Shown here: positions 17,976 through 26,566 of the stretch, in pieces
Layout: the number at the start of each line of letters is the position of its first letter
How positions within the stretch are numbered: position 1 is the stretch's first letter
From: Skermanella sp. TT6
Lineage (GTDB): Bacteria; Pseudomonadota; Alphaproteobacteria; Azospirillales; Azospirillaceae
Length of the DNA stretch: 64,000 nucleotides
NCBI RefSeq assembly: GCF_016653635.2
Contig: NZ_CP067420.1
Coordinates: forward strand, 5,296,001 to 5,360,000
Reading direction: 5' to 3'
Made by a program: the position numbers and the translations under genes
The notes under the pieces: generated by a model
Told to the model about the DNA's origin: nothing
What the model saw: the letters and a program-made list of their open reading frames with translations, nothing else
Databases searched by the model: none

Positions 17976-18009
17976 GCCCTTCAGCATTCGATGCCCTTCA
18001 GCATTCGAT
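17976..18009. repeat. perfect 17-bp tandem duplication at the sdaA/glyA junction
   Basis: Positions 17976-17992 and 17993-18009 are identical. In the gene direction each unit reads ATCGAATGCTGAAGGGC. It therefore contains the last codons of sdaA (Ile-Glu-Cys-stop) together with the AAGGG used as glyA ribosome-binding site. One copy ends sdaA and the other serves glyA. Confidence 0.85.
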
Positions 18010-19377
18010 AAAGTTGACGGCGAGGCCGCCAAGCGAGGTTTCCTTGTATTTCGTCTGCATGTCGGCGCCGGTCTCGCGCATGGTGCGGATCACCTTGTCG
18101 AGCGAGACATGATGCTGGCCGTCGCTGCGCAACGCCAGACGCGCGGCGTTGATCGCCTTGGTGGCCCCGATCGCGTTGCGCTCGATGCAGGGGATCTGGA
18201 CGAGGCCGCCGATGGGATCGCAGGTCAGGCCCAGATTGTGCTCCATTCCGATCTCGGCCGCGTTCTCGACCTGCTCCGGCGTACCGCCCTGGGCGGCGGC
18301 AAGGCCGGCCGCCGCCATGGAGCAGGCGACGCCGACCTCCCCCTGGCATCCGACCTCCGCCCCGGAGATTGAGGCGTTGCGCTTGTACAGCCCGCCGATG
18401 GCGCCGGCCGTCAGCAGGAAGGTGAAGACGCCCTGCTCGCTGCGGCCGAAGCAGAAGCGGTCGTAGTAGTGAAGCACCGCCGGGATCAGGCCGGCCGCCC
18501 CGTTGGTCGGCGCCGTGACGACGCGCCCGCCCGCCGCGTTCTCCTCGTTGACGGCGATGGCGTAGAGGCTGACCCAGTCCATGATCGCCATGGGATCGCG
18601 GAGCGACGCCTCCGCCCTGCCGTTCAGCTCGCGGTGCAACGCCGCGGCGCGGCGGCGGACATCCAGGCCGCCCGGCAGCTTTCCTTCCTGCGTCAGTCCG
18701 CGGGCGACGCAGGCCTGCATGGCATCCCAGATGCGGCGCAGGCCGGCGTCGATCTCGGCATCGGTCCGCCGGACCCGCTCGTTGGCCCGCATCATGTCGG
18801 CGATCGACAGGCCGGAGGCGCGGGCCGCCTCCAGCATCTGGCTGCCGCTCACGAAATCGTAGGGCACCGGAGGCGCATCGGCCACGCGCTCGTTGCGGAA
18901 CATCTCCTCCTCCGTCACGACGAATCCGCCGCCGATAGAGTAGAAGATCCGGGTGTCCAGCACCGTTCCGTCGGCATCCAGCGCCGTGAAGCGCATGCCG
19001 TTGGGATGGCCCGGGAGGGTTTCGTCGCGGCGAAGCGTCAGGTCTGTCTCGGGGTCGAAGCCGATCTCATGCCGTTCCCCCAGGGTTATCCGGCGTCCTG
19101 CTCCGATGCCTTCCAGGATACTGGGGATCAGATCGGGATCGATGGTTTCGGGTTCGGCTCCGGACAGGCCCAGCAGCACGGCCCGATCGGTGCCGTGGCC
19201 GACGCCGGTCAGCGCCAGCGAGCCGAACAGTTCCGCCGTGACGCGATGAATTGCGGTGAGCCCGCCCCGTTCATCCAGCGCCCGGATGAAGGCGGCGGCG
19301 GCCTTCATCGGTCCGACGGTGTGGGAGCTGGACGGCCCGATGCCGATCTTGAAGATGTCGAACACGCTGACCGACAT
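17998..19377 (-). CDS. sdaA: L-serine ammonia-lyase (iron-sulfur type)
   Basis: Deaminates L-serine to pyruvate and ammonia using a [4Fe-4S] cluster, the last step linking betaine catabolism to central metabolism. Single-chain architecture: the N-terminal beta domain begins [20 protein letters not shown], and the catalytic alpha domain carries [31 protein letters not shown] and [14 protein letters not shown]. The protein ends Phe-Ile-Glu-Cys; the C-terminal cysteine is the tail-in-mouth cluster ligand known in this family. Its 459 residues are normal. The ATG at 19377 (MSVSVFD) follows a G-rich AACGGGGGTGG. It is 29 bp after soxG. Confidence 0.93.
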   Translation of the reverse strand: MSVSVFDIFKIGIGPSSSHTVGPMKAAAAFIRALDERGGLTAIHRVTAELFGSLALTGVGHGTDRAVLLGLSGAEPETIDPDLIPSILEGIGAGRRITLGERHEIGFDPETDLTLRRDETLPGHPNGMRFTALDADGTVLDTRIFYSIGGGFVVTEEEMFRNERVADAPPVPYDFVSGSQMLEAARASGLSIADMMRANERVRRTDAEIDAGLRRIWDAMQACVARGLTQEGKLPGGLDVRRRAAALHRELNGRAEASLRDPMAIMDWVSLYAIAVNEENAAGGRVVTAPTNGAAGLIPAVLHYYDRFCFGRSEQGVFTFLLTAGAIGGLYKRNASISGAEVGCQGEVGVACSMAAAGLAAAQGGTPEQVENAAEIGMEHNLGLTCDPIGGLVQIPCIERNAIGATKAINAARLALRSDGQHHVSLDKVIRTMRETGADMQTKYKETSLGGLAVNFIEC

Positions 19378-19406
19378 GACCACCCCCGTTGGATGTGAGA
19401 AAGCCG

Positions 19407-19997
19407 TTAGCGCCGGTACTCCGCCATGGCGTCGCTCAGCCACATCCAGGTGTATTCGGTGAAGGACCGGCGGGGATAGACGTCGTAGGTGGGCGCGTCG
19501 TCGATCTGGTGCAGGATGATGCCGGCGCGGGCGAGCAGCGTCTGGGCGCACTGCCCCGGCTTGAAGCTGGCCGGATGCAGGTCGAGGCTGCATCCTTTCA
19601 TCAGCGTCTCGCGGGCGCCGGGGCCGGAAAGGCGCAGGCGGGTGCGGTTGCCGGTCACGTCGGTGACGGCGGCATGAAGGTCGCCCAGGGCCTCGCGCAG
19701 CCGGTCGATCAGCGCGGCTTCGTCGCCCGGCGGGGTCACCAGCAGCCACTCGTCCGGCCCCAGCCAAAGCACGGTCACGTCGGCGGCCGAGGTCACCGTA
19801 TTGGCGCTGAGCGGCAACACGCAGCCGAGCACGGCGCCGACCGTGCGGACGAACCTGGGATCGGACGGCCGCCCGCGCAGGTTGATCTGGCCGGGCGGCG
19901 TCAGTTCAGCAAGCCGGAGACCGGAACCGCCGGCCAGCGCCGCGACGGCCTGGGCGAAGCGCTCGGCGCCGCCGCGCCGGAGCAGGGTGTCAGCCAT
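19407..19997 (-). CDS. soxG: sarcosine oxidase gamma subunit
   Basis: The smallest-but-one chain of heterotetrameric sarcosine oxidase, which converts sarcosine to glycine, H2O2 and 5,10-methylene-tetrahydrofolate. The gamma subunit is a GCV_T-like fold without a catalytic site. Recognisable stretches are [37 protein letters not shown] and the end [17 protein letters not shown]. Its 196 residues are typical. It overlaps the soxA end by 8 bases (start 19997, soxA stop from 19990), indicating translational coupling. Confidence 0.9.
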   Translation of the reverse strand: MADTLLRRGGAERFAQAVAALAGGSGLRLAELTPPGQINLRGRPSDPRFVRTVGAVLGCVLPLSANTVTSAADVTVLWLGPDEWLLVTPPGDEAALIDRLREALGDLHAAVTDVTGNRTRLRLSGPGARETLMKGCSLDLHPASFKPGQCAQTLLARAGIILHQIDDAPTYDVYPRRSFTEYTWMWLSDAMAEYRR

Positions 19998-22900
19998 GGA
20001 GACGCACTCCCTCGGGATCGTAGAACACGGGCTTGGTGACGGCGCACTTGACGGTCTTGCCGCCCTCCAGCGGCGCGTAGACGTGCTGGTCCATCCGGTT
20101 GAAGCCGTCGGAGACCAGCGCCAGCGCGATCGAGCGGCCCAGCGTGTCGCTGAAATAGCTCGACGTCACGTGGCCCAGCATCGCGACCGGCGGATGGCCG
20201 TCGGCGGTGGCGGTCAGCTGCGCCCCCTCTGGCAATACTTCGTTCGGGTCTTCGGTCAGGAGGCCGACCAGCTGCTTGCGGTCGCTCCGCGCCGTATCCT
20301 CGCGGGTGAAGGACCTCTTGCCGATGAAATCGGCCTTCTGCTTGGACACCACCCAGCCCATGCCGAGGTCCTGGGGCGTCACCGTCGCGTCCGTCTCCTG
20401 CCCGACGATGATGTAGCCCTTCTCGGCGCGCAGCACGTGCATCGTCTCGGTGCCGTAGGGCGTGATGCCGTGCTTTTCGCCGACCCGCATGATCTCTTCC
20501 CAGAGATGCAGGCCGTGCTGGGCCGGCACGTTGATCTCGTACGAAAGCTCCCCGGTGAAGCTGATGCGGAAGATCCGGGCCGGCACGCCCGCCACCGCCG
20601 CCTCGCGGTAGGACATGAAGGGGAACGCCTCGGCGCCCAGGTCCAGCCCGGGCGCCAGTTCGGCCAGCACCTCGCGGGCCTTCGGGCCGGCGATGGAAGC
20701 CGTCGCCCAGTGCTCGGTGACGGAAGTCAGGAACACGCGCAGGTCCGGCCATTCGGTCTGGATATAGTCCTCCAGCCAGTCAAGAACCTTGGCGGCGTTG
20801 CCGGTGGTGGTGGTCATCAGGAAATGGTTGGGGCCGAGGCGCGTGGTCACGCCGTCGTCCATCACCATCCCGTCCTCCTTGCACATCACGCCGTAGCGGC
20901 AGCGGCCCACCTCCAGCTTCAGGAAGGCGTTGGTGTAGACGCGGTTCAGCAGTTGGGCCGCGTCGGGACCCTGGATGTCGATCTTGCCCAGGGTCGAGGC
21001 GTCGAGCACGCCGACCGCGTTGCGCACGGCGCGGCACTCGCGCCGGACGGCGGCATGCATGTCCTCCCCGCCCCGCGGGAAGTACCAGGGCCGCTTCCAC
21101 TGGCCGACATCCTCGAACGCGGCGCCGTGGGCGACGTGCCAGGACTGCATCGGCGTGACGCGCGCCGCGTCGGCCAGTTCGCCCACGTCGCGGCCGGCCA
21201 GCACGCCGTAGGTGGTCGGCGTATAGGGCGGGCGGAAGGTGGTGGTGCCGACCTGCGGGATCGGCGAGGCCAGCGACTTCGCCAGGATCGCCAGGGCGTT
21301 GACGTTGGAGGTCTTGCCCTGGTCGGTGCCCATCCCCGTGGTGGTATAGCGCTTGAGATGCTCGACCGACTGGTACCCCTCGCGGGACGCCAGCAGCACG
21401 TCGGCGGCGGACACGTCGTTCTGGAAATCGACGAAGTGCTTGGCCTTGCCATGGCCGACCGGGGCCGTGGTCGGCACGATCCAGAGCGGCCGGATCGGCT
21501 GCTGCGGCACCGAAGCCGCCTGGGGAACCGCCGGGGCCGTGCCGTCGCCGTGGCCGGCGGCCCGCGCCGCCTCCGCGCCGGCGGCGGCGCCCTCCGCAAG
21601 GCAGCCGGGCAGGTCGAAGGTGCCCTTGCAGGAACCCGCCGACCTCTCGGCCTGGACCGACACGCCCGGAACGAAGCAGGCCAGCGCATCGTCGTAGCGC
21701 AGCTTGCCGGTCGATTGCGAGAACAGGTGGACCGCCGGGTTCCAGCCGCCCGACATGGCGACGAGGTCGCACTCGATCCGCGTCGGGGCGCCGATCACGC
21801 CTTCGCCGGGACCGTTCATCGTCATGACGTCGACGCCGGTCACCCGCTTGGACCCATGGGTCGCGGTGATCGCCGTGTTCGCCAGGATGCGCATGCCGCG
21901 CCGCTTCGCCTCCGCCGCCAGCGGGCCGCCGGCCTGGGTGCGCAGATCGACGATCGCGGCGATCCCGATGCCGACGTCATGCATGTCGAGGGCGGCGGCG
22001 TAGGCGCTGTCGTTGTTGGTCAACACCACGGCGCTGCGGCCCGGCAGGGTTCCGAAGCGGTTGACATAGGTCCGGGCGGCGCCCGCCAGCATGACGCCGG
22101 GACGGTCGTTGTCGGCGAAGACCAGCGGGCGCTCGTGCGCCCCGGTCGCCAGCACAACCTGCTTCGCGCGGACCTTCCAGAGCCGCTGGCGGGAGATCCC
22201 GGGCGCCGAGCCGCGCGGCAGGTGGTCGGTCCGACGCTCCGCCAGGATCAGGTAATTGTGGTCGTAATAGCCGGTCACGGTGGTGCGCGGCAGAAGGCGC
22301 ACCTCGGGGAAGCCCTTCAGCTCCGCGACCGCGTCGCGGACCCAGTCGGCGGCCGGACGGCCGTCGATGGTCTCATGGGTGCCGAGCAGCGAACCGCCGA
22401 ACTCGTTCTGCTCGTCCGCCAGGATGACGCGCGCTCCCGTCCGGGCGGCGGCCAGCGCCGCCATCAGGCCGGACGGGCCCGCGCCGGCGACCAGCACGTC
22501 GGCATGGACATGCATCTTGTCGTAGAAGTCGGGATCGGGCTCGGCAGGCGCCTTGCCCAGGCCCGCCGCCCGGCGGATCACCGGCTCGTAGACCTTCATC
22601 CAGAAGCTCTGCGGATGCATGAAGGTCTTGTAGTAGAAGCCGGCGACGAAGACCTTGGACAGCACGTTGTTGATGGCGCCCACGTCGGTCTCGACCGACG
22701 GCCAGGCGTTCTGGCTTCCGGCGACCAGGCCCTCGTAGATCTCGATCTGGGTCGCCCGCAGGTTCGGTTCGGTCCGGCCGCCGCGCTCCAGCTGGATCAG
22801 CGCGTTCGGCTCCTCCGACCCGGCGGACAGGATGCCGCGCGGGCGGTGGTACTTGAAGCTGCGCCCGACGAGATGGACGCCGTTGGCGAGCAGGGCCGAG

Positions 22901-23013
22901 GCCAGCGTGTCGCCCTCGTAGCCGGTGTGGCGGCGGCCGTTGAAGGTGAAGGTGACGGGCCGCCCCCGGTCGATCCGGCCGCCGGAAGAAGTCCGGAAAG
23001 CGCCGTTGGTCAT
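19990..23013 (-). CDS. soxA: sarcosine oxidase alpha subunit
   Basis: The large chain of heterotetrameric sarcosine oxidase. An N-terminal ferredoxin-like segment (RPVTFTFNGRRHTGYEGDT) precedes a NAD-binding Rossmann domain (DVLVAGAGPSGLMAALAAA, about residue 170). The C-terminal half is the tetrahydrofolate-binding aminomethyltransferase-like domain (DASTLGKIDIQGPDAAQLLN, FTGELSYEINVPAQHG, WVVSKQKADFIGKRS), where the methylene group is captured on folate. It has 1007 residues. The ATG at 23013 overlaps the soxD stop (ATGA); the longer open frame upstream is soxD sequence read out of frame. Confidence 0.93.
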   Translation of the reverse strand: MTNGAFRTSSGGRIDRGRPVTFTFNGRRHTGYEGDTLASALLANGVHLVGRSFKYHRPRGILSAGSEEPNALIQLERGGRTEPNLRATQIEIYEGLVAGSQNAWPSVETDVGAINNVLSKVFVAGFYYKTFMHPQSFWMKVYEPVIRRAAGLGKAPAEPDPDFYDKMHVHADVLVAGAGPSGLMAALAAARTGARVILADEQNEFGGSLLGTHETIDGRPAADWVRDAVAELKGFPEVRLLPRTTVTGYYDHNYLILAERRTDHLPRGSAPGISRQRLWKVRAKQVVLATGAHERPLVFADNDRPGVMLAGAARTYVNRFGTLPGRSAVVLTNNDSAYAAALDMHDVGIGIAAIVDLRTQAGGPLAAEAKRRGMRILANTAITATHGSKRVTGVDVMTMNGPGEGVIGAPTRIECDLVAMSGGWNPAVHLFSQSTGKLRYDDALACFVPGVSVQAERSAGSCKGTFDLPGCLAEGAAAGAEAARAAGHGDGTAPAVPQAASVPQQPIRPLWIVPTTAPVGHGKAKHFVDFQNDVSAADVLLASREGYQSVEHLKRYTTTGMGTDQGKTSNVNALAILAKSLASPIPQVGTTTFRPPYTPTTYGVLAGRDVGELADAARVTPMQSWHVAHGAAFEDVGQWKRPWYFPRGGEDMHAAVRRECRAVRNAVGVLDASTLGKIDIQGPDAAQLLNRVYTNAFLKLEVGRCRYGVMCKEDGMVMDDGVTTRLGPNHFLMTTTTGNAAKVLDWLEDYIQTEWPDLRVFLTSVTEHWATASIAGPKAREVLAELAPGLDLGAEAFPFMSYREAAVAGVPARIFRISFTGELSYEINVPAQHGLHLWEEIMRVGEKHGITPYGTETMHVLRAEKGYIIVGQETDATVTPQDLGMGWVVSKQKADFIGKRSFTREDTARSDRKQLVGLLTEDPNEVLPEGAQLTATADGHPPVAMLGHVTSSYFSDTLGRSIALALVSDGFNRMDQHVYAPLEGGKTVKCAVTKPVFYDPEGVRLHG

Positions 23014-23342
23014 GACCCGCTCCCCTGCCTGGGTTCCTTCGTCTCGACCATCGGTTCGTCGGACTGCTCCGCGACGGCATCGGTGCCGCCGATCGGATAG
23101 ACCCGCAGGATCCGGTTGGTCACGGTATGGCGCTCGACGTTGAACCAGCGGCGGCAGCCGTGGCTGTGGACCCAGCGTTCGCGGTGGGCGCCCTTGGGGT
23201 TGGTGCGCATGAACAGGAACTCGGCCCATTCGGCATCGGACAGGGCGGAGGGATCGGCCGGGCGTGCGCGGTGGGCTTCGCCGCCGTAGCCGAACTCGGT
23301 CTCGTCGCGCGGGCCGCACCAGGGGCAATTGATCAGAAGCAT
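23010..23342 (-). CDS. soxD: sarcosine oxidase delta subunit
   Basis: A small zinc-binding structural subunit of heterotetrameric sarcosine oxidase, 110 residues. Family features are the start MLLINCPWCGPRDETEF, with Cys6 and Cys9, and the later HSHGCRRWFNVERHTVTN supplying the remaining zinc ligands. LFMRTNPKGAHRERWVH is also characteristic. It sits between soxB (21 bp gap) and soxA (4-base overlap), the canonical BDAG order. Confidence 0.92.
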   Translation of the reverse strand: MLLINCPWCGPRDETEFGYGGEAHRARPADPSALSDAEWAEFLFMRTNPKGAHRERWVHSHGCRRWFNVERHTVTNRILRVYPIGGTDAVAEQSDEPMVETKEPRQGSGS

Positions 23343-23363
23343 GGCGGGTTCCTCAGACAGGGC

Positions 23364-24617
23364 TCAGTGGGCGACGGCGGCGGCGCCGTGCTCATCGATG
23401 AGATGGCCGGTGGTGAATCGCTCCAGCCCGAAGGCGGCGTTCAGCGCGTGCGGCTCGCCCCGCGCGATGGTATGCGCGAAGACGAAGCCGGACCCCGGCG
23501 TCGCCTTGAAGCCGCCGGTTCCCCAGCCGCAGTTGATGAACAGGTTCTCGACCGGCGTCTTGGAGATGATCGGGCTGGCGTCGGGGCAGACATCGACGAT
23601 GCCGCCCCACTGGCGCAGCATGCGCAGCCGGCTGAAGATCGGGAACAGTTCCAGAAGCGCTCCCATCTGGTGCTCGATCACGTGGAAGCTGCCGCGCTGG
23701 CCATAGCCGGTATAGGCGTCGATGCCGGCGCCCATGACCAGCTCGCCCTTGTCCGACTGGCTGACATAGACGTGGACCGTGTTGGACATCACGACGCAGT
23801 CGATCACCGGCTTGACCGGCTCCGACACCAGCGCCTGGAGCGGATGGCTCTCCACCGGCAGCCGCAGGTCGGCCATGCCCGCCACCACGCTGGAATGGCC
23901 GGCGGCGACGATGCCGACCTTGCGCGCCTTGACGAAGCCCATGGAGGTCTCGACGCCGACCACCTTGCCGTTCTCGCGGCGGATGCCGGTGACCTCGCAG
24001 TTCTGGATGATGTCGACGCCCCGGGCGCTGGCGGCCCGCGCGAAGCCCCAGGCGACCGCGTCGTGGCGGGCGGTGCCGGCGCGGCGCTGCAGGGTGCCGC
24101 CCATGATCGGATAGCGGACATCCTTGGAGATGTTGATGATCGGGCAGAATTCCTTCACCTGCTCGGCCGTCAGCCACTCGCTGTCGATGCCGTTGAGCCG
24201 CAGCGCGTTCACCCGGCGCATGCCCTCGCGCACGTCGCCCAGGTTATGGGCGAGGTTGAGCACGCCGCGCTGGCTGAACATGATGTTGTAGTTCAGCTCC
24301 TGGCTCAGGCCCTCGTAGAGCTGGAGCGACTTCTCGTAGAGGGCGGCGCTCTCGTCCCACAGGTAGTTGGACCGGATGATGGTGGTGTTGCGGCCGGTAT
24401 TGCCGCCGCCCAGCCAGCTCCGCTCGATCACCGCGACGTTGGTGATGCCGTGCTCCTTGGCGAGGTAATAGGCCGTCGCCAGCCCGTGCCCGCCGCCGCC
24501 GATGATCACGACGTCGTAGCCGTCGGCCTTAGGCCGGTTGTCGCGCCAGGCGCGATCCCAATTCTGATGGTGCGACGCCGCGTTCTTCACGAGGGAGAAA
24601 ATCGAGTATTTCGCCAT
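23364..24617 (-). CDS. soxB: sarcosine oxidase beta subunit
   Basis: The flavin subunit carrying the amine-oxidising FAD site of heterotetrameric sarcosine oxidase. The FAD-binding motif is [19 protein letters not shown] (about residue 35), followed by [30 protein letters not shown] includes the histidine expected to bind FMN covalently in this family. The C-terminal [16 protein letters not shown] is the DAO-fold signature. Its 417 residues are normal. It is the first gene of soxBDAG-sdaA-glyA; the 124 bp to the divergent exporter gene carry a hairpin that may be an operator. Confidence 0.93.
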   Translation of the reverse strand: MAKYSIFSLVKNAASHHQNWDRAWRDNRPKADGYDVVIIGGGGHGLATAYYLAKEHGITNVAVIERSWLGGGNTGRNTTIIRSNYLWDESAALYEKSLQLYEGLSQELNYNIMFSQRGVLNLAHNLGDVREGMRRVNALRLNGIDSEWLTAEQVKEFCPIINISKDVRYPIMGGTLQRRAGTARHDAVAWGFARAASARGVDIIQNCEVTGIRRENGKVVGVETSMGFVKARKVGIVAAGHSSVVAGMADLRLPVESHPLQALVSEPVKPVIDCVVMSNTVHVYVSQSDKGELVMGAGIDAYTGYGQRGSFHVIEHQMGALLELFPIFSRLRMLRQWGGIVDVCPDASPIISKTPVENLFINCGWGTGGFKATPGSGFVFAHTIARGEPHALNAAFGLERFTTGHLIDEHGAAAVAH

Positions 24618-24666
24618 GCCAGCCTCACCCTGTACCGTGGGCCAACGCTATCGCGGAATCGCCGCC

Positions 24667-24687
24667 GGCTGCTAGAATGCAGCAGCC
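24667..24687. promoter_or_regulatory. inverted repeat between soxB and the DMT exporter gene
   Basis: A perfect 7-bp inverted repeat, GGCTGCT and AGCAGCC, separated by 7 bases, in the 124-bp divergent intergenic region. It is 50 bases upstream of soxB and 55 upstream of the exporter. It is a plausible regulator site for one or both genes. The GbdR-like motif seen upstream of gbcA and dgcA is not found here. Confidence 0.4.
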
Positions 24688-24741
24688 GATTCGGCATAAC
24701 GGAAGCGACACGCCCCCGTCCCGACACGTCAGAAATCTACA

Positions 24742-25647
24742 ATGAGCACGTCCTCCCCCGTCACGGCCCCCGGGCGCTCCGCCGCCGGCCGCGCCACGCT
24801 GATCGGCATATCCGCGATCCTGATGTGGGCCCTGCTGGCTCCGCTCACGGCGCTGACCGGCGCGCTGCCGCCGTTCCAGACGGTGGCCGTCGCCTTCGCG
24901 ATCGGGGGACTGACGGGGATCTGCGGCACCCTGGCGGGCGGCCGAAGCCCCGTGCGGGCCATGCGCCAGCCGGCTGCCGCCTGGGCCTTGAGCGTCGGCG
25001 GCCTGTTCGGCTTCCACTTCCTGTATTTCCTGTCGCTGAAGTCGGCCCCGCCGGTCGAGGCCAACCTGATCAACTACCTGTGGCCGTTGTTCATCGTGCT
25101 GTTCTCGGCTTTGCTGCCGGGCGAGCGCCTGCGCTGGTGGCACATCGCCGGGGCCTTCGCCGGCCTGGCGGGGACGGCGTTGCTGGTAACCCGGGGCGGC
25201 GGATTGTCGGTCCGCACCGAGTATCTGCCGGGCTATGTCGCGGCGCTGGGCAGCGCCCTGATCTGGACGACCTATTCGCTGCTGAACCGGCGCTTCGGAC
25301 AGGTGCCGACGGATGCGGTCGCGGGCTTCTGCCTGGCGACGGCGGTGCTGGCGCTCGCGTGCCATCTGGCCTGGGAGGCGACGGTGTGGCCGGACGACGC
25401 GGTCGGCTGGGCCGCCCTGATCGGGTTGGGCATCGGCCCGGTGGGCGCCGCCTTCTTCGCCTGGGACCATGGCGTCAAGCGCGGCGACATCCGGGCGCTG
25501 GGGGCCTTGTCCTACGGGGCGCCGCTGATCTCGACGCTGCTGATGATCACCTTCGGATTGGCCGAGGGTCACTGGACCGTGTGGGCTGCCTGCGCGCTGA
25601 TCGTCGGCGGGGCGCTGCTGGCAAGCCGGGAGATGCTGCGGCGGTAG
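24742..25647 (+). CDS. EamA/DMT-family inner-membrane exporter
   Basis: Ten hydrophobic helices in two EamA repeats. The first repeat runs from LIGISAILMWALLAPLTALT and the second from LGSALIWTTYSLLNRRFG. VEANLINYLWPLFIVLFSALL and the closing LIVGGALLAS are typical of YddG-like members, which export aromatic or other amino acids. The 301-residue length fits. It is divergent from soxB, so it may discharge a metabolite of the betaine/glycine/serine pathway, but nothing in the sequence fixes the substrate. Confidence 0.82.
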   Translation: MSTSSPVTAPGRSAAGRATLIGISAILMWALLAPLTALTGALPPFQTVAVAFAIGGLTGICGTLAGGRSPVRAMRQPAAAWALSVGGLFGFHFLYFLSLKSAPPVEANLINYLWPLFIVLFSALLPGERLRWWHIAGAFAGLAGTALLVTRGGGLSVRTEYLPGYVAALGSALIWTTYSLLNRRFGQVPTDAVAGFCLATAVLALACHLAWEATVWPDDAVGWAALIGLGIGPVGAAFFAWDHGVKRGDIRALGALSYGAPLISTLLMITFGLAEGHWTVWAACALIVGGALLASREMLRR

Positions 25648-25692
25648 CGTGCCGGCCGGCAGGTTACCGGGTTGGCAGCGTCCCTGCTTTTC

Positions 25693-25730
25693 TTGGCCAC
25701 AGATTACGCAGATGGACAGAGATGAATACT
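25693..25730 (+). repeat. dispersed TTGGCC-CAGAT repeat, left copy
   Basis: This 38-base stretch (TTGGCCACAGATTACGCAGA at its start, AGATGAATACT at its end) matches 26423-26460 base for base at most positions. It lies just left of the yefM-yoeB module, whose right side carries the second copy and its inverted partner. Confidence 0.65.
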
Positions 25731-25758
25731 GGTCCGCGAACGCATCGGCAGGATGTTA

Positions 25759-25793
25759 TTGACAGCGATCACCATTGTACATAAATCTGTACA
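25759..25793 (+). promoter_or_regulatory. yefM-yoeB promoter with TGTACA operator pair
   Basis: A -35 box TTGACA (25759-25764) and a -10-like TAAATC (25782-25787) are spaced 17 bp. Two TGTACA hexamers at 25776-25781 and 25788-25793 flank the -10 with a 12-bp centre-to-centre distance. That hexamer and spacing are those of the autoregulatory YefM-YoeB operator in E. coli, so the site very probably binds this YefM/YoeB complex. Confidence 0.8.
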
Positions 25794-25816
25794 GCAACGT
25801 GGCGGAGACTGGAGCG

Positions 25817-26119
25817 ATGGGACACGTCAGCTATACTGAACTTCGGCAAAATCTGGCCCGGTACATGGATGAAGTATGCGACAGCAATGCGCCCCTCGTC
25901 GTCACACGGCAGAATGCGCGCCCTGTCGTGATGATCAGCCAGGATGAGTACGAGAGCATGGCGGCAACTCTCCACCTGATCAAGTCGCCTCGCAACGCCC
26001 TTCGGCTCATCGAGTCCATGGAGGACGCCAAAGCTGGCCGGGTAAGCGAACGGGGATTGATAGAGGTGGACGACGAGGCGGAAACCGACCTTCGCACCGG
26101 CGATGGTGAGCCGGATTGA
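25817..26119 (+). CDS. yefM: antitoxin of YefM/Phd family
   Basis: A 100-residue antitoxin that neutralises YoeB and represses its own promoter. The N-terminal Phd/YefM DNA-binding fold is clear: [39 protein letters not shown]. The C-terminal acidic tail would wrap the toxin. The ATG at 25817 (MGHVSYTEL) has GGAG 4 bases upstream; an open frame extends further up, but into the promoter and operator. Its stop overlaps the yoeB start. The base composition is less GC-rich than neighbouring genes, consistent with a mobile module. Confidence 0.9.
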   Translation: MGHVSYTELRQNLARYMDEVCDSNAPLVVTRQNARPVVMISQDEYESMAATLHLIKSPRNALRLIESMEDAKAGRVSERGLIEVDDEAETDLRTGDGEPD

Positions 26120-26385
26120 CGAGACTCGCCTGGACCGACGCTGCTTGGGAAGATTATACATGGTGGCAGGAGAACGATCGCAAGACGGCCCGCAGGATCA
26201 ACGAGTTGATCAAGAGCACCTTGCGAACGCCCTTCGATGGCGTTGGGAAACCTGAGCCATTGAGAGGGGATTGGGCGGGGTGGTGGTCTCGGCGGATCAC
26301 CTTGGAACACCGCTTGGTATACCGAAACTTTGGTAACGGCGATGACGAGACATTGATCATCGCCCAGTGCCGTTATCATTACTGA
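26116..26385 (+). CDS. yoeB: mRNA interferase toxin YoeB
   Basis: A ribosome-dependent endoribonuclease toxin of the RelE superfamily, 89 residues against 84 in E. coli. It is alignable throughout: [54 protein letters not shown] and the C-terminal CRYHY. The catalytic Glu (in GKPEPL), Arg (SRRIT), and terminal His-Tyr are all kept, so it should be active. The start is the TTG at 26116 overlapping the yefM stop as TTGA; a weak start coupled to antitoxin translation fits a toxin. Confidence 0.92.
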   Translation: MTRLAWTDAAWEDYTWWQENDRKTARRINELIKSTLRTPFDGVGKPEPLRGDWAGWWSRRITLEHRLVYRNFGNGDDETLIIAQCRYHY

Positions 26386-26422
26386 TGATGTTGCCGACGA
26401 TCCGCGAAACGAAGCCATAAAT

Positions 26423-26526
26423 TTGGCCGCAGATGCACGCAGATAAACACAGATGAGTATCAATCTGGTAGCGCGCCTTTGGCCCAAAAGAACTATCTGT
26501 GTTTGTCTGCGTGCATCTGTGGCCCA
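26423..26526. repeat. inverted repeat of the TTGGCC-CAGAT family downstream of yoeB
   Basis: The arms are 26423-26460 (TTGGCCGCAGATGCACGCAG start) and 26491-26526, its inverted copy (ending CATCTGTGGCCCAA), enclosing about 30 bases. The arms pair over roughly 32 bases with few mismatches. The left arm is a direct repeat of 25693-25730. It may act as a bidirectional terminator between yoeB and the regulator gene, or as a short non-autonomous mobile element. Confidence 0.7.
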
Positions 26527-26566
26527 AAAAATAGAGCCTCCCATACTTGAAGGCTGACGGCCGCCG

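Noticed and set aside
24667..24730. A third copy of the gbcA/dgcA operator upstream of soxB
   Set aside because: Two CGTGTCG elements exist here, but with 16-bp spacing and without the TTGA/GAAAA spacer core, so they do not fit the motif.
26423..26526. CRISPR-like repeat-spacer structure near yoeB
   Set aside because: The repeats are one inverted pair plus one distant copy, with no regular spacing; no cas genes are in the window.
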